The position numbers were made by a program, and so were the translations under genes. Below, one piece after another: positions 42,949 through 52,048 of a stretch of DNA of 64,000 nt. A model generated the notes under the pieces. That model did not search any database. It saw only the letters and a list, made by a program, of their open reading frames with translations, and was not told the origin of the DNA. Source of the stretch: Lachnospiraceae bacterium (lineage in GTDB: Bacteria; Bacillota; Clostridia; Lachnospirales; Lachnospiraceae); NCBI GenBank assembly GCA_023664345.1, contig JAMPFQ010000005.1:1-64000 (forward strand). Reading direction: 5' to 3'. How positions within the stretch are numbered: position 1 is the stretch's first letter; the number at the start of each line of letters is the position of its first letter.

Positions 42949-45042
42949 ATGAAAGTTTACACAACCGACAAGATTCGTAATGTTGTGCTGTTAGGTCACG
43001 GCGGCAGCGGAAAGACCAGTCTGGCGGAGAGTTTTGCCTATCTGGCGGGACTTACTTCCAGGATGGGAAAGGTATCCGACGGAAATACCATAAGTGACTA
43101 TGGGAAGGAAGAGCAGAAGCGTCAGTTCTCTATCAACACCTCCGTGATTCCTATAGAATGGGAAGGCCATAAGATCAATGTGATCGACGCCCCCGGTTAT
43201 TTTGACTTCGTGGGTGAAGTGGAGGAAGCGGTCAGTGCGGCGGGAGCGGCCATCATCGTTGTGAACGGTAAGTCCGGTATCGAGGTGGGCACCCAGAAAG
43301 CGTGGGAACTCTGTGAAAAATATAAGCTGCCCAGGATCGTCTATGTTTCCAACATGGATGTGGACAATGCGTCTTTCCGTCAGGTAGTGGAGGATATGAC
43401 CAATCTCTACGGCAAGAAGATGGCGCCCTTTAACCTGCCCATCCGTGAGGATGAGAAGTTTGTGGGCTATGTCAATGTCATCACCGAGACGGGCAACCGC
43501 TGGCAGGGCAAGGAAGTGGTTCCCTGCGATGTGCCTGAATACAGCAAGGCGAACCTGCAGATCTGCCGCGATACCCTGATGGAAGCGGTGGCGGAGACCA
43601 GCGAGGAGATGATGGAGCGTTACTTCGGCGGCGAAAGCTTTTCCGAGGCGGAGATCAGGGCGGCGTTGCGCACCAATGTCTGCGACTGCAGCATCGTTCC
43701 CATGACCATGGGCTCCAATATCCTGTGCCAGGGCGTATATACCCTGCTGGACGATATCGTGAAATATTTCCCCAGCCCCGAGAACAGACAGGTGGCGGGC
43801 ATCAATATGAAGACCAACGAGATCTACAACGCGGATTATGATTTCTCCAAGGCAAAATCCGCTTATATCTGGAAGACCATTGTGGATCCTTTTATTGGCA
43901 AGTACTCCCTGATCAAGGTGAACTCCGGCGTGCTGAAGACGGACGACCTGATCTACAATGTGGACCGCGATATTGAGGAGAAGATCGGTAAGATCTATGT
44001 GCTCCAGGGCAACAAGCCCATTGAGGTGCCGGAACTTCACGCAGGCGATATCGGCGCATTGGCGAAGCTGACGGCGGCACGGACCGGCAACAGCCTGTCC
44101 ACCAAGGCTACCACCATCAAGTATGGCAAATTTGATATCTCCACTCCTTACACCTATATGCGCTATAAACCCAAGAACAAGGGAGATGTGGATAAGATCT
44201 CACAGGCTCTGCAGAAGCTGACTCATGAGGATCAGACGCTGAGAGTGGTGAATGACGCGGAGAACAGGCAGACGCTGCTCTACGGCATGGGCGACCAGCA
44301 TCTGGAGATCGTTGTCAGCAGGCTGTTAAATGAATACAAGGTGGAAGTGGAACTGACAAAGCCCAAGATCGCTTACAAAGAGACCATAAAGGGTAAGTCA
44401 GATGTGGAATACAAGTATAAAAAGCAGTCCGGCGGACACGGACAGTACGGTCATGTCAAGATGCGTTTCTCCCCCTCCGACGATCTGGAGACTGCATATG
44501 TGTTTGAGCAGGAAGTAGTGGGCGGCGCCGTGCCGAAGAACTACTATCCCGCAGTGGAAAAGGGATTGCAGGAATCCGTGGTAAAGGGTCCCATGGCGGC
44601 TTATCCGGTGGTGGGCGTGAAAGCGGTATTGTACGACGGCTCCTATCACCCGGTGGATTCCTCCGAGCAGGCGTTCCGGATGGCTACCATCCAGGCGTTC
44701 AAAAAAGGTTTCATGGAGGCGAAGCCCATCCTGCTTGAGCCTATCGCTTCCATCAAGGTGACAGTGCCCGACGTTTACACCGGCGACGTGATGGGCGACC
44801 TGAACAAGAGGCGCGGACGCGTTCTGGGCATGAATCCCGTTGCAGGCGGCAAGCAGACCATCGAGGCGGATATTCCCATGAGCAGCCTTTACGGCTACTG
44901 CACCGACCTGCGTTCCATGACGGGAGGCAGGGGCGAATACGCTTACGAGTTTGCGCGCTATGAGCAGGCTCCCTCCGATGTACAGGAGAAAGAAGTGGCA
45001 GACAGGGCGGCGAAAGTGGCTGAGAACAGTCAGGATGACTGA
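42949..45042 (+). CDS. EF-G-like translational GTPase (paralogue)
   Basis: 697 aa from ATG 42949, eight bases after GGAGG. All five EF-G domains seem present. The G1 loop is GHGGSGKTSLAES, unlike the AHIDAGKTT of canonical EF-G, and the G3 motif is DAPGYFDF. The base-recognition motif reads VSNMDVDNA where VNKMDRENA is expected, so NKxD is degenerate. Domain IV SGGHGQYGHVKMRF and domain V MTGGRGEYAYEFARYE are conserved. This marks the EF-G-like group distinct from the main FusA; its role (ribosome rescue, recycling or other) is not settled. Confidence 0.88.
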   Translation: MKVYTTDKIRNVVLLGHGGSGKTSLAESFAYLAGLTSRMGKVSDGNTISDYGKEEQKRQFSINTSVIPIEWEGHKINVIDAPGYFDFVGEVEEAVSAAGAAIIVVNGKSGIEVGTQKAWELCEKYKLPRIVYVSNMDVDNASFRQVVEDMTNLYGKKMAPFNLPIREDEKFVGYVNVITETGNRWQGKEVVPCDVPEYSKANLQICRDTLMEAVAETSEEMMERYFGGESFSEAEIRAALRTNVCDCSIVPMTMGSNILCQGVYTLLDDIVKYFPSPENRQVAGINMKTNEIYNADYDFSKAKSAYIWKTIVDPFIGKYSLIKVNSGVLKTDDLIYNVDRDIEEKIGKIYVLQGNKPIEVPELHAGDIGALAKLTAARTGNSLSTKATTIKYGKFDISTPYTYMRYKPKNKGDVDKISQALQKLTHEDQTLRVVNDAENRQTLLYGMGDQHLEIVVSRLLNEYKVEVELTKPKIAYKETIKGKSDVEYKYKKQSGGHGQYGHVKMRFSPSDDLETAYVFEQEVVGGAVPKNYYPAVEKGLQESVVKGPMAAYPVVGVKAVLYDGSYHPVDSSEQAFRMATIQAFKKGFMEAKPILLEPIASIKVTVPDVYTGDVMGDLNKRRGRVLGMNPVAGGKQTIEADIPMSSLYGYCTDLRSMTGGRGEYAYEFARYEQAPSDVQEKEVADRAAKVAENSQDD

Positions 45043-45073
45043 TGTGATATTATCATTGAATATGGATCGGAAT

Positions 45074-45107
45074 ACAGGCAGCCGGGAGTGTTTTGGCTGC
45101 CTGTTCC
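45074..45107 (+). terminator. Hairpin after the EF-G-like gene
   Basis: ACAGGCAGCC (45074-45083) pairs with GGCTGCCTGT (45095-45104). The following T-run is short, so termination is likely but weak. Confidence 0.55.
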
Positions 45108-45151
45108 GCTGATACTCGTTTGAAAAGGTTGCGAAGGGCAGGACTATTATT

Positions 45152-45754
45152 ATGAAAAAAGGATTATTCATTATGATTTTTTCGGTCATGACCGCCAGTC
45201 TGTGCGGCTGTGGGGCGGAGCAGGTTTTTTACAGAACGGACGAAGAACTGTATGCCTATGAGGATCAGCTGTATAAAAATGATGGCGAAATACTGCTCTC
45301 GAAAGCGGAACTGGAGTATGCGGAACTGATCTGGGAGTTTCCGGAGGGAGTTCAGGACGCAGAATGGTATACGGAACTGTATCGGTATGGGGACTGGCTT
45401 TTGCTGGGGATCGATGACAGCCGGAGCCTGCAGGGACTGGAGGGTTATCGGTATTTTCTGCTGATCCCGGAAGAGGACAGGGGCAGGACGGAGTATGAGA
45501 TGGCGGATGGCATGTCGGCGGCTATCTGTTATGACGGCGCGATATATCAATATGAAAGTGATGAAATATCAGAAGAGACGCTGGACAACATGGAGGCGGT
45601 CGGGATGGTTCAGAGCCTGGACGAGGCGTGGCCGAAAGAGGATCTTCAGGCCAACAGTCCTGAACTGCTGGGGCATCTGGTGTATGAATGCGGTGGGAAG
45701 CTGCTGACCTGCAGGAATGGGGAAGTGTATGAAGCCTATGTTTTGATGGAGTGA
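45152..45754 (+). CDS. Hypothetical lipoprotein, 200 aa
   Basis: Signal peptide with lipobox (MKKGLFIMIFSVMTASLCG, then C), giving a mature Cys near residue 20. The mature part is acidic, Tyr- and Glu-rich (TDEELYAYEDQLYKND, YGDWLLLGIDDSRSL) with no recognised domain. The RBS is weak. Flanked by the EF-G-like gene and a non-coding gap of about 190 bases (45755-45940) that shows nothing clear before the leuS promoter. Confidence 0.7.
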   Translation: MKKGLFIMIFSVMTASLCGCGAEQVFYRTDEELYAYEDQLYKNDGEILLSKAELEYAELIWEFPEGVQDAEWYTELYRYGDWLLLGIDDSRSLQGLEGYRYFLLIPEEDRGRTEYEMADGMSAAICYDGAIYQYESDEISEETLDNMEAVGMVQSLDEAWPKEDLQANSPELLGHLVYECGGKLLTCRNGEVYEAYVLME

Positions 45755-45940
45755 GGAAATGTACAGCACACTATCCTGAACCTGATGAATGGGAACCGGA
45801 TTATAAGACCAGAAAGGGGCGCTGAATATGGATTGTTTTACCTGTGGCAGTAGTAATCAGTAAAATGGCCGAAAAGATGATCAGCGAGGTTATGATCATT
45901 GATTATGACAGGGCAGCATAGGATCTGCCGGAAAAAACAA

Positions 45941-45969
45941 TTGACATCTTCCGAAAAACAGGATAAAAT
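45941..45969 (+). promoter_or_regulatory. Promoter for the leuS T-box transcript
   Basis: Consensus TTGACA (45941-45946), 17 bases, TAAAAT (45964-45969). Confidence 0.8.
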
Positions 45970-45975
45970 AGGCAT

Positions 45976-46236
45976 TAATTCAATTCATGACAGCTGACGT
46001 TGATGAGGAGTATTAAGAGTATCGGACTTGCAGAGAGCCGCCGGAGGGTGCGAGGCGGCAGCGAGATATTCCCAACTGGCCTCGGAGTCCTCTCCTGAAG
46101 CGCGGAGCGTGGGTAGGGAGAGCGGTCGATCCCGTTATCGATCATAAAGTGCACCAGGCGGAAGTTCCGCCGGTGAAGTAGAGTGGTACCACGGAATGAA
46201 GCCCTTTCGTCTCTATACGGACGAGAGGGCTTTTTA
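45976..46236 (+). promoter_or_regulatory. T-box leader (leuS), with intrinsic terminator
   Basis: T-box core AGAGTGGTACCACGG at 46180-46194, then terminator GCCCTTTCGTC/GGACGAGAGGGC (46201-46230) with TTTTT. Stem I begins near GAGAGCCGCCGGAGGGTGCG. A Leu CTC triplet is available as specifier in the GGCCTCGGAG region, but was not placed with certainty. Confidence 0.92.
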
Positions 46237-46250
46237 AGGAGGTAAAGAAA

Positions 46251-48785
46251 ATGGCAGTACCGTACAACCACCACGAGGTGGAATCAAAATGGCAGGCTGT
46301 GTGGGATGATGAGAAAGCGTTTCATACTTCTGACGACTATTCCAGGCCGAAATATTATGCTCTGGTAGAGTTCCCTTATCCTTCGGGGGACGGGCTCCAT
46401 GTGGGGCATCCCAGACCCTATACCGCGCTGGACATCGTGGCCAGGAAGAGGCGGATGCAGGGCTATAATGTGCTGTATCCCATGGGTTTTGACGCATTTG
46501 GCCTCCCCACGGAGAATTACGCGATCAAGAACCATATCCATCCTCGGATCGTCACCAAGAACAATGTGGAGCGTTTCAAGGGACAGCTTCATTCCCTGGG
46601 ATACTCTTTCGACTGGGACAGGGAGGTCAATACCACCGATCCCGATTATTACAAGTGGACACAGTGGATCTTCCTGAAGCTGTTCAAGGCGGGGCTTGCC
46701 TATAAGTCCGAGATGCCCATCAACTGGTGCACCTCCTGTAAGGTGGGTCTGGCAAATGAGGAAGTGGTAAACGGCGTCTGCGAGCGCTGCGGTTCCGAGG
46801 TAGTGAGAAAGGTCAAGAGCCAGTGGATGCTGAAGATCACCGAGTACGCGGATAAGCTGATCCAGGGACTGGACACGGTGGATTATGTGGAGCGCGTGAA
46901 AGTTTCCCAGAAGAACTGGATCGGGAAGTCCCAGGGCGCAGAGGTGGATTTCTCCCTGACGGGGAAGGAGGATAAGCTGCGCATCTACACCACCAGGCCG
47001 GATACTCTCTTTGGCGCAACTTATATGGTAGTGTCTCCGGAGCATCCCCTGATCGAAAAATATAAGGATGAGATCAAGAACTATGACGCCCTTGCGGCGT
47101 ACAGGGAGCAGGCAGCGAAGAAGTCCGACTTTGAGCGCACCGAACTGGCAAAAGACAAGACCGGCGTGCAGATTGAGGGACTGACCGCCACCAACCCGGT
47201 AAATAATAAAGAAATCCCCATCTGGATCTCCGACTATGTACTGATGACCTACGGGACGGGCGCGATCATGGCGGTTCCCGCTCACGATGAGAGGGACTGG
47301 GATTTCGCGAAGAAATTCAACCTGCCCATTATCGAGGTAGTGGCGGGCAGTCCTGTCAGCGTGCAGGAGCAGGTGTTTACGGACGTGGCAACGGGAACGC
47401 TGGTAAACTCCGAGTTCCTCAACGGCCTTTCCGTGGCGGACGCCAAGAAGAAGATCATAGAATTTTTGGAGGAAAAGGGCATCGGACAGAGCAAGACCAA
47501 TTTCAAGCTTCGCGACTGGGTATTTTCCAGACAGCGCTACTGGGGCGAGCCGATCCCCATCGTGCATTGTGAAAAATGCGGTTTCGTGCCTCTGGATGAG
47601 AGCGAACTGCCGCTGATGCTGCCGGAAGTGGAATCCTATGAGCCCACGGACAACGGTGAGTCCCCTCTGGCGGCAATGGAAGACTGGGTGAACACCACCT
47701 GTCCCTGCTGCGGAGGCCCGGCGAAGAGAGAGACCGATACCATGCCTCAGTGGGCGGGATCTTCCTGGTATTTCCTGCGATATATCGATCCTCATAACAA
47801 GGAGGCTCTGGCGGGCAAAGAGGCGCTGGATTACTGGATGCCCGTGGATTGGTACAACGGCGGCATGGAGCATACCACGCTGCACCTGCTCTATTCCCGG
47901 TTCTGGCATAAGTTCCTGTACGACCAGGGGGTAGTGCCCTGTCCCGAACCCTATCAGAAGAGGACCAGCCACGGCATGATCCTGGGACTGAACCCCCACA
48001 GCTTTGTGAACCAGTCCCCGGAAGAGCAGAAGCGCCTGGTGGAGCAGTACGGAAGTGAGAAAGCGGCAAGAGAAGCCCTGGTGAAACAGTTCGGAGAGAT
48101 GGCGGAGCATCCCGTGGTAAAGATGTCCAAATCCCTGGGCAATGTGGTGAACCCGGATGAGATCGTGAAAGACTACGGCGCGGACACCCTGCGCACCTAT
48201 GAGATGTTCATAGGCGCTTTCGATGTCAGCGCGGCGTGGAGCGAGGACGGCGTAAAGGGCTGCCGCAGGTTCCTGGAGAGGGTGTGGAAGCTGCAGGATA
48301 TCCTGACGGAGGCTGAGGGCTACAGCGCGGATCTGGAGACGAAGATGCACCAGACCATCAAAAAGGTATCCGCCGACTTTGAAAACCTGAAATACAATAC
48401 CGCCATCGCGGCGATGATGGCGCTGATCAATGAATTTTATAAAAAGGGCGGGGTCACCAGGGGAGAGTATCAGACCCTGCTGACATTGCTGAATCCCGTG
48501 GCGCCCCACATCACGGAGGAACTGTGGCAGATCGCCGGATATGAGGGAAGGGTTTACCAGACCACCTGGCCGGAGTATGACGAGACCAAGACTGTGGAGA
48601 GCACCGTGGAAGTGGGCGTTCAGGTAAACGGCAAGATTCGCGCCACTGTCACCGTGGCCAAGGACGAGGACAAGGATAAGGTCATCGCCCTGGCAAAGGA
48701 AGCGCTGGGAGACAAACTCACCGGAAACGTGGTAAAGGAGATCTATGTGCCGGGCAGGCTTGTGAACCTGGTGGTGAAGCCGTGA
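46251..48785 (+). CDS. leuS: Leucine-tRNA ligase
   Basis: 844 aa class I synthetase. HIGH motif appears as [13 protein letters not shown] (near residue 49), the editing CP1 domain at about 220-420 ([36 protein letters not shown]), the zinc-type CEKCGFVPL and CPCCGGPA knuckles, and [13 protein letters not shown] near 625. RBS AAGGAGG. Controlled by the T-box leader. Confidence 0.97.
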   Translation: MAVPYNHHEVESKWQAVWDDEKAFHTSDDYSRPKYYALVEFPYPSGDGLHVGHPRPYTALDIVARKRRMQGYNVLYPMGFDAFGLPTENYAIKNHIHPRIVTKNNVERFKGQLHSLGYSFDWDREVNTTDPDYYKWTQWIFLKLFKAGLAYKSEMPINWCTSCKVGLANEEVVNGVCERCGSEVVRKVKSQWMLKITEYADKLIQGLDTVDYVERVKVSQKNWIGKSQGAEVDFSLTGKEDKLRIYTTRPDTLFGATYMVVSPEHPLIEKYKDEIKNYDALAAYREQAAKKSDFERTELAKDKTGVQIEGLTATNPVNNKEIPIWISDYVLMTYGTGAIMAVPAHDERDWDFAKKFNLPIIEVVAGSPVSVQEQVFTDVATGTLVNSEFLNGLSVADAKKKIIEFLEEKGIGQSKTNFKLRDWVFSRQRYWGEPIPIVHCEKCGFVPLDESELPLMLPEVESYEPTDNGESPLAAMEDWVNTTCPCCGGPAKRETDTMPQWAGSSWYFLRYIDPHNKEALAGKEALDYWMPVDWYNGGMEHTTLHLLYSRFWHKFLYDQGVVPCPEPYQKRTSHGMILGLNPHSFVNQSPEEQKRLVEQYGSEKAAREALVKQFGEMAEHPVVKMSKSLGNVVNPDEIVKDYGADTLRTYEMFIGAFDVSAAWSEDGVKGCRRFLERVWKLQDILTEAEGYSADLETKMHQTIKKVSADFENLKYNTAIAAMMALINEFYKKGGVTRGEYQTLLTLLNPVAPHITEELWQIAGYEGRVYQTTWPEYDETKTVESTVEVGVQVNGKIRATVTVAKDEDKDKVIALAKEALGDKLTGNVVKEIYVPGRLVNLVVKP

Positions 48786-48815
48786 GCGGGCGGAGACAGA
48801 AAGTAGGGTAATAAA

Positions 48816-49313
48816 ATGAACGCATTACAGATAGAAGACATGAGTAATACTTTTGTGGAGCATTCTTTCATAATCAACAATTTCGTGGTCATGATCGGAA
48901 AACAGATAAAAGATTCCTTGTGTCGTGTACTGGGGGATGGAGTGCAATATCAATGGCATGAAAATGATGATAAAACAATCATTCCCGATGTGTCCATCAA
49001 CTGCAATACGAGAGACCGGAAGAATGTTTCGCTGACCGGAATCCCAAGGATGATCATGGAAGTCCTTTCTAATGCAACTGAGGAATACGACCGTGGTGAA
49101 AAGATGGATATTTACCAGAAAGTCGGCGTCTCTGAATACTGGATCGTTGACTGGAGGAAGAAGCAGGTTGAAATATACCTGAATGATGGTAAAGAAGACG
49201 GAACCACAAGCTTCTATCTCTATAAGACTGTTACTGAGAAGAACAAAGAGGAGTTGCAGCTTGTAATGTTTCCGAACCTGAAAACTGATTTTGATGAATT
49301 ATTTCACCTGTAA
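48816..49313 (+). CDS. Uma2-family (DUF820) PD-(D/E)xK nuclease-like protein
   Basis: 165 aa. IIPDVSINCN, PRMIMEVLSNATEEYDRG and GVSEYWIVDWRKKQVEIY are the ordered parts of the Uma2 fold, with Asp and Glu-x-(Leu) at the predicted metal site. The family is very common in cyanobacteria and some Firmicutes, and its cellular role is unknown. Starts 30 bases after leuS. The gene is more AT-rich than leuS, hinting at separate acquisition. Confidence 0.82.
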   Translation: MNALQIEDMSNTFVEHSFIINNFVVMIGKQIKDSLCRVLGDGVQYQWHENDDKTIIPDVSINCNTRDRKNVSLTGIPRMIMEVLSNATEEYDRGEKMDIYQKVGVSEYWIVDWRKKQVEIYLNDGKEDGTTSFYLYKTVTEKNKEELQLVMFPNLKTDFDELFHL

Positions 49314-49320
49314 ACCATGG

Positions 49321-49348
49321 AACAGGGCGGTCATTGACCGCCCTGTTT
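49321..49348. terminator. Bidirectional terminator
   Basis: AACAGGGCGGTCA/TGACCGCCCTGTT with a very short loop; serves the Uma2 gene and the convergent 49331 gene, whose stop codon lies inside it. Confidence 0.8.
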
Positions 49349-49621
49349 CGCGTTTTTCTCCAGAAGTTCATTGATCTTCTCCAGCTCCTCCTGCGTGCTG
49401 TGCTTCTTGATCGCGGCGATGGCTGCCTGCATCTCCTGGGGGGTAAAGACCAGGTTTTCCTGTTTTGCTTTCTTCATCATGGGCATCAGGAACATCATCA
49501 TCTCTTTCTGGCTCTTTCCCTGTCCCTGTGTGAACATCTGGGACAGAAAATCCAGCTTCTTCGGTGAAATGTCCTTTACCAGGTCGTCAGACATCCATTT
49601 GGGTCTTTCCTGCGCTTCCAT
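49331..49621 (-). CDS. Small Met-rich hypothetical protein, 96 aa
   Basis: ATG 49621, nine bases after GGAGG (a TTG at 49627 is a less likely start). Sequence starts MEAQERPKWMSDDLVKDI; a central EMMMFLMPMMKKAKQENLVF and a helical, charged end. Resembles a small helical cytoplasmic protein; not recognised. Its partner upstream on the same strand is also Met-rich and may be in the same transcript. Confidence 0.7.
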   Translation of the reverse strand: MEAQERPKWMSDDLVKDISPKKLDFLSQMFTQGQGKSQKEMMMFLMPMMKKAKQENLVFTPQEMQAAIAAIKKHSTQEELEKINELLEKNAKQGGQ

Positions 49622-49671
49622 ATGCAATATCCTCCTTTTGATACCATATGTTGTTTATGCAATATTTAATT

Positions 49672-50094
49672 TCATGTGTTATTTCCCATCATCGCCATAA
49701 TGGAAGACAGATCCATATTCTCCATATCCATGCCCTCCGGGAACATTTCCTGCATCATCTGCATGGTTTCCATCATTTCCTGCATCTGCTTCATATTCTG
49801 CATCATGTTTTTCATATTTTCCACCCTGCTGCGCTCCTCAGGACCGCAGAAAGGCAGTATTTCATCCCACAGCCGGGAGGCGTCTGACTGCTGGGGAAAA
49901 CGGAAAGGCTGGGTATGGGGATGATTTCTGAAAAAAGAAAGGGTGTAATTTAATTCCATTATTTTAATGCAGACGGCTAAAGCCCCCTGCTGTTCCGGTT
50001 TCAGGTAGGGCAAGAGCACTTTCATCATCTGGATGCGGTTGGTGGTAAAAAGGGAATCGAATGCGGTAATGCTTCCCATTTCGTTGTCTTCCAT
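49672..50094 (-). CDS. Met-rich hypothetical protein, 140 aa
   Basis: Starts MEDNEMGSITAFDSLFTTNR behind AAAGGA. The first 90 residues look globular and helical (IQMMKVLLPYLKPEQQGALA). From about residue 92 the chain is extremely Met-rich (NMKNMMQNMKQMQEMMETMQ, then MMQEMFPEGMDMENMD). Same strand and close to the 49331 gene. Not recognised; both may belong to a conserved clostridial pair. Metal binding or oxidative buffering by Met is only a thought. Confidence 0.7.
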   Translation of the reverse strand: MEDNEMGSITAFDSLFTTNRIQMMKVLLPYLKPEQQGALAVCIKIMELNYTLSFFRNHPHTQPFRFPQQSDASRLWDEILPFCGPEERSRVENMKNMMQNMKQMQEMMETMQMMQEMFPEGMDMENMDLSSIMAMMGNNT

Positions 50095-50237
50095 GGAATT
50101 TTTTGATCCTTTCCGATATTCCCCGCTCCGCTGTGTGTTTCCTATCAGGCATTTTCATGACGGAGTTGTTGTACATATCTCTATCCTATGTAAAGGCGGG
50201 CCGGGTTATGAATACCTGTCTGACCATCGCAAGGCGG

Positions 50238-50264
50238 AAAAAAGGCTCCTTTCGGAGCCTTTTT
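50238..50264 (-). terminator. Terminator after the Cys-rich gene
   Basis: On the reverse strand AAAAAGGCTCC/GGAGCCTTTTTT with loop GAAA. The rest of 50095-50319 holds no gene I can support. Confidence 0.8.
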
Positions 50265-50319
50265 CACACCCTGACAGGGGTTAGAACGGCAGCATCCGCC
50301 GCCGCTTGCAAACAGTATC

Positions 50320-50604
50320 TCAGCATCCGTTGCCGTTGCCGCCGCAGAAGCAGGAGATCAGAAGAATCCAGATCAGCCAGCTGCAGGAGCTGTTGCCGCC
50401 GAACAGACCAACGCCGTTGTTGCCGCAGCCACAGTCGTTATTGCAGCCACAGCCATTGTTGCCGCCGAAGAAGTTTCCGCCGCCAACGCAGGACAGGAGC
50501 AGGATGATCCAGAGCCAGCTGCAGGAGCCGCCCCATCCGTTATTGTTCTGTGCACATCCGCAGGAATCATTACATCCGCAGTTTGTAGCAGTCAAATCAC
50601 TCAT
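50320..50604 (-). CDS. Cys/Gly/Asn-rich small protein with two hydrophobic segments
   Basis: 94 aa from ATG 50604, eight bases after GGAGG. Composition is dominated by Gly, Asn and Cys. It shows an internal duplication: GGSCSWLWIILLLSC, then GNNGCGCNNDCGCGNN, then GGNSSCSWLIWILLISC. About fifteen cysteines in total. The style recalls small spore-coat or YjcZ-type proteins of Firmicutes, but no family is certain. The strong RBS and own terminator support a real, expressed gene. Confidence 0.72.
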   Translation of the reverse strand: MSDLTATNCGCNDSCGCAQNNNGWGGSCSWLWIILLLSCVGGGNFFGGNNGCGCNNDCGCGNNGVGLFGGNSSCSWLIWILLISCFCGGNGNGC

Positions 50605-50765
50605 TTGATTAGCCTCCATGGTTTTTTATGGTTTATTGTATGCAGGTGAGCCTGTCAATGTTTCCTGAGGGAAGGGGAGAGGAAATAAATGCCGATCGCA
50701 TAGAAAAAGCACATGTTATTTATGAAAAATTAATAAAAAAACTGCCCTATATATAGATAAAATAC

Positions 50766-50793
50766 TTGAATTAATTTCGACATATAGTAAAAT
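50766..50793 (+). promoter_or_regulatory. Candidate promoter for the sortase-BspA operon
   Basis: TTGAAT (50766-50771), 16 bases, TAAAAT (50788-50793), about 60 bases before the sortase start. Confidence 0.55.
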
Positions 50794-50852
50794 AGAATGT
50801 GTGTTAGTATGTCAATGAGTATGAATGTGAACAGATATATGGGAAAAACAAC

Positions 50853-52043
50853 ATGGCGCAAAAAGTTTTTGTAGTGGAGGGCAGGCAGTTTCGCACCCAG
50901 AGCGATTATGCGCGTGCCGTACATGACAAGGAGATCATCGACAAACTCCGGAAAGAAACGAATCTGCAGGATAAGGCGCAGCTTGAGCGGCTGAAAGCCG
51001 ATCTGAAAGCGGGAAAATATAAGTTCATGACACTCCTCGGACAGGATTTCAGGGATGAAGTGGAAGAGCGGCTTAAGACCGCCGACACGGGGAAGAAGCA
51101 GGCCGGAAAGAAAGGACGCAAAGGCTCAAAGCGGCAGGAAAGCGGCAGGAACGCCCAAGGCGGGGGGAATGCCGGGAAGACGCCTCCCGGACAGGAAGAA
51201 CCGGAGATCGACGAGGCCGTCCTGGAGGAACTCCGAAAGCAGGACAGGCGCAGGAAACTGGTCATAGCGCTCTGTAGCGTGGCGGCTGTGGGATGCCTCG
51301 GATATTTCGGCATTTATTCTTATCATAATTACAGGACCAGGAGCACTTATGAGTCGTTGAGCAGCCTGCGTGACATGAGGGCATCCGCAGCGGCATTGCC
51401 CGCCGATCCGGAAGCGACGCCCCAGTATACTCTGGACAACGCCCCGGCGGAACCCAGGGAAGTGCTGGAAGAATTTAAAATTTTATTAAATAAGAACCAA
51501 AAGCTAATCGGATGGCTCAAGATTGACGATACAAATATAGATTACCCTGTCATGCAGACTACGGACAATGAATATTATCTTGACCATAACCTGAATCAGG
51601 AATATGATAGGAATGGATCCATTTTCATGGATAAGGACTGTGATGTGCTGGAGCCAAGCACGAACTACATATTATACGGGCACCACATGAAGAGTGGCCA
51701 GATGTTCGGTTATCTGGATCGGTACAGCAGTGAGAAGTATTATGAGGAACATCCGTACATCCAGTTCGATACCATATATGAGGAAGGGATCTATCAGGTC
51801 ATGTATGTGTTCCGCTCCCATGTATACAGCGAGGACGAGATAGCTTTCAAGTATTATCAGTTCATTGATGTGAACAGCGAGCAGGAATTTGATTCCTATA
51901 TGCAGGAGATGGCTGCAATGTCATATTATGATACGGGCGTGACTGCTGAGTATGGGGATCAGCTGCTGACGCTTTCTACCTGCGACTACCAGGAGAAAGA
52001 TGGCAGGTTTGTAGTAGTGGCGAAGAAAATCGCAAAGGAGTAA
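50853..52043 (+). CDS. srtB: Class B sortase with long cytoplasmic N-terminal domain
   Basis: 396 aa, longer than the usual 220-260. Residues 1-130 are a charged cytoplasmic part (a structured-looking start MAQKVFVVEGRQFRTQSDYA, then a Lys/Gly-rich linker); a membrane helix at about 136-156; and the sortase B domain at about 205-395. Catalytic residues: His in YILYGHHMKSGQMFG, Cys in LLTLSTCDYQ, Arg in GRFVVVAKK. It lies five bases before the large BspA-like gene with a PKTGD sorting signal, the probable substrate. Confidence 0.92.
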   Translation: MAQKVFVVEGRQFRTQSDYARAVHDKEIIDKLRKETNLQDKAQLERLKADLKAGKYKFMTLLGQDFRDEVEERLKTADTGKKQAGKKGRKGSKRQESGRNAQGGGNAGKTPPGQEEPEIDEAVLEELRKQDRRRKLVIALCSVAAVGCLGYFGIYSYHNYRTRSTYESLSSLRDMRASAAALPADPEATPQYTLDNAPAEPREVLEEFKILLNKNQKLIGWLKIDDTNIDYPVMQTTDNEYYLDHNLNQEYDRNGSIFMDKDCDVLEPSTNYILYGHHMKSGQMFGYLDRYSSEKYYEEHPYIQFDTIYEEGIYQVMYVFRSHVYSEDEIAFKYYQFIDVNSEQEFDSYMQEMAAMSYYDTGVTAEYGDQLLTLSTCDYQEKDGRFVVVAKKIAKE

Positions 52044-52048
52044 AAGAG

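Noticed and set aside
46284..48509. Long open frame (741 codons) antisense to leuS
   Set aside because: Composition is His/Arg/Leu-rich shadow of the leuS codons, without RBS or recognisable domains.
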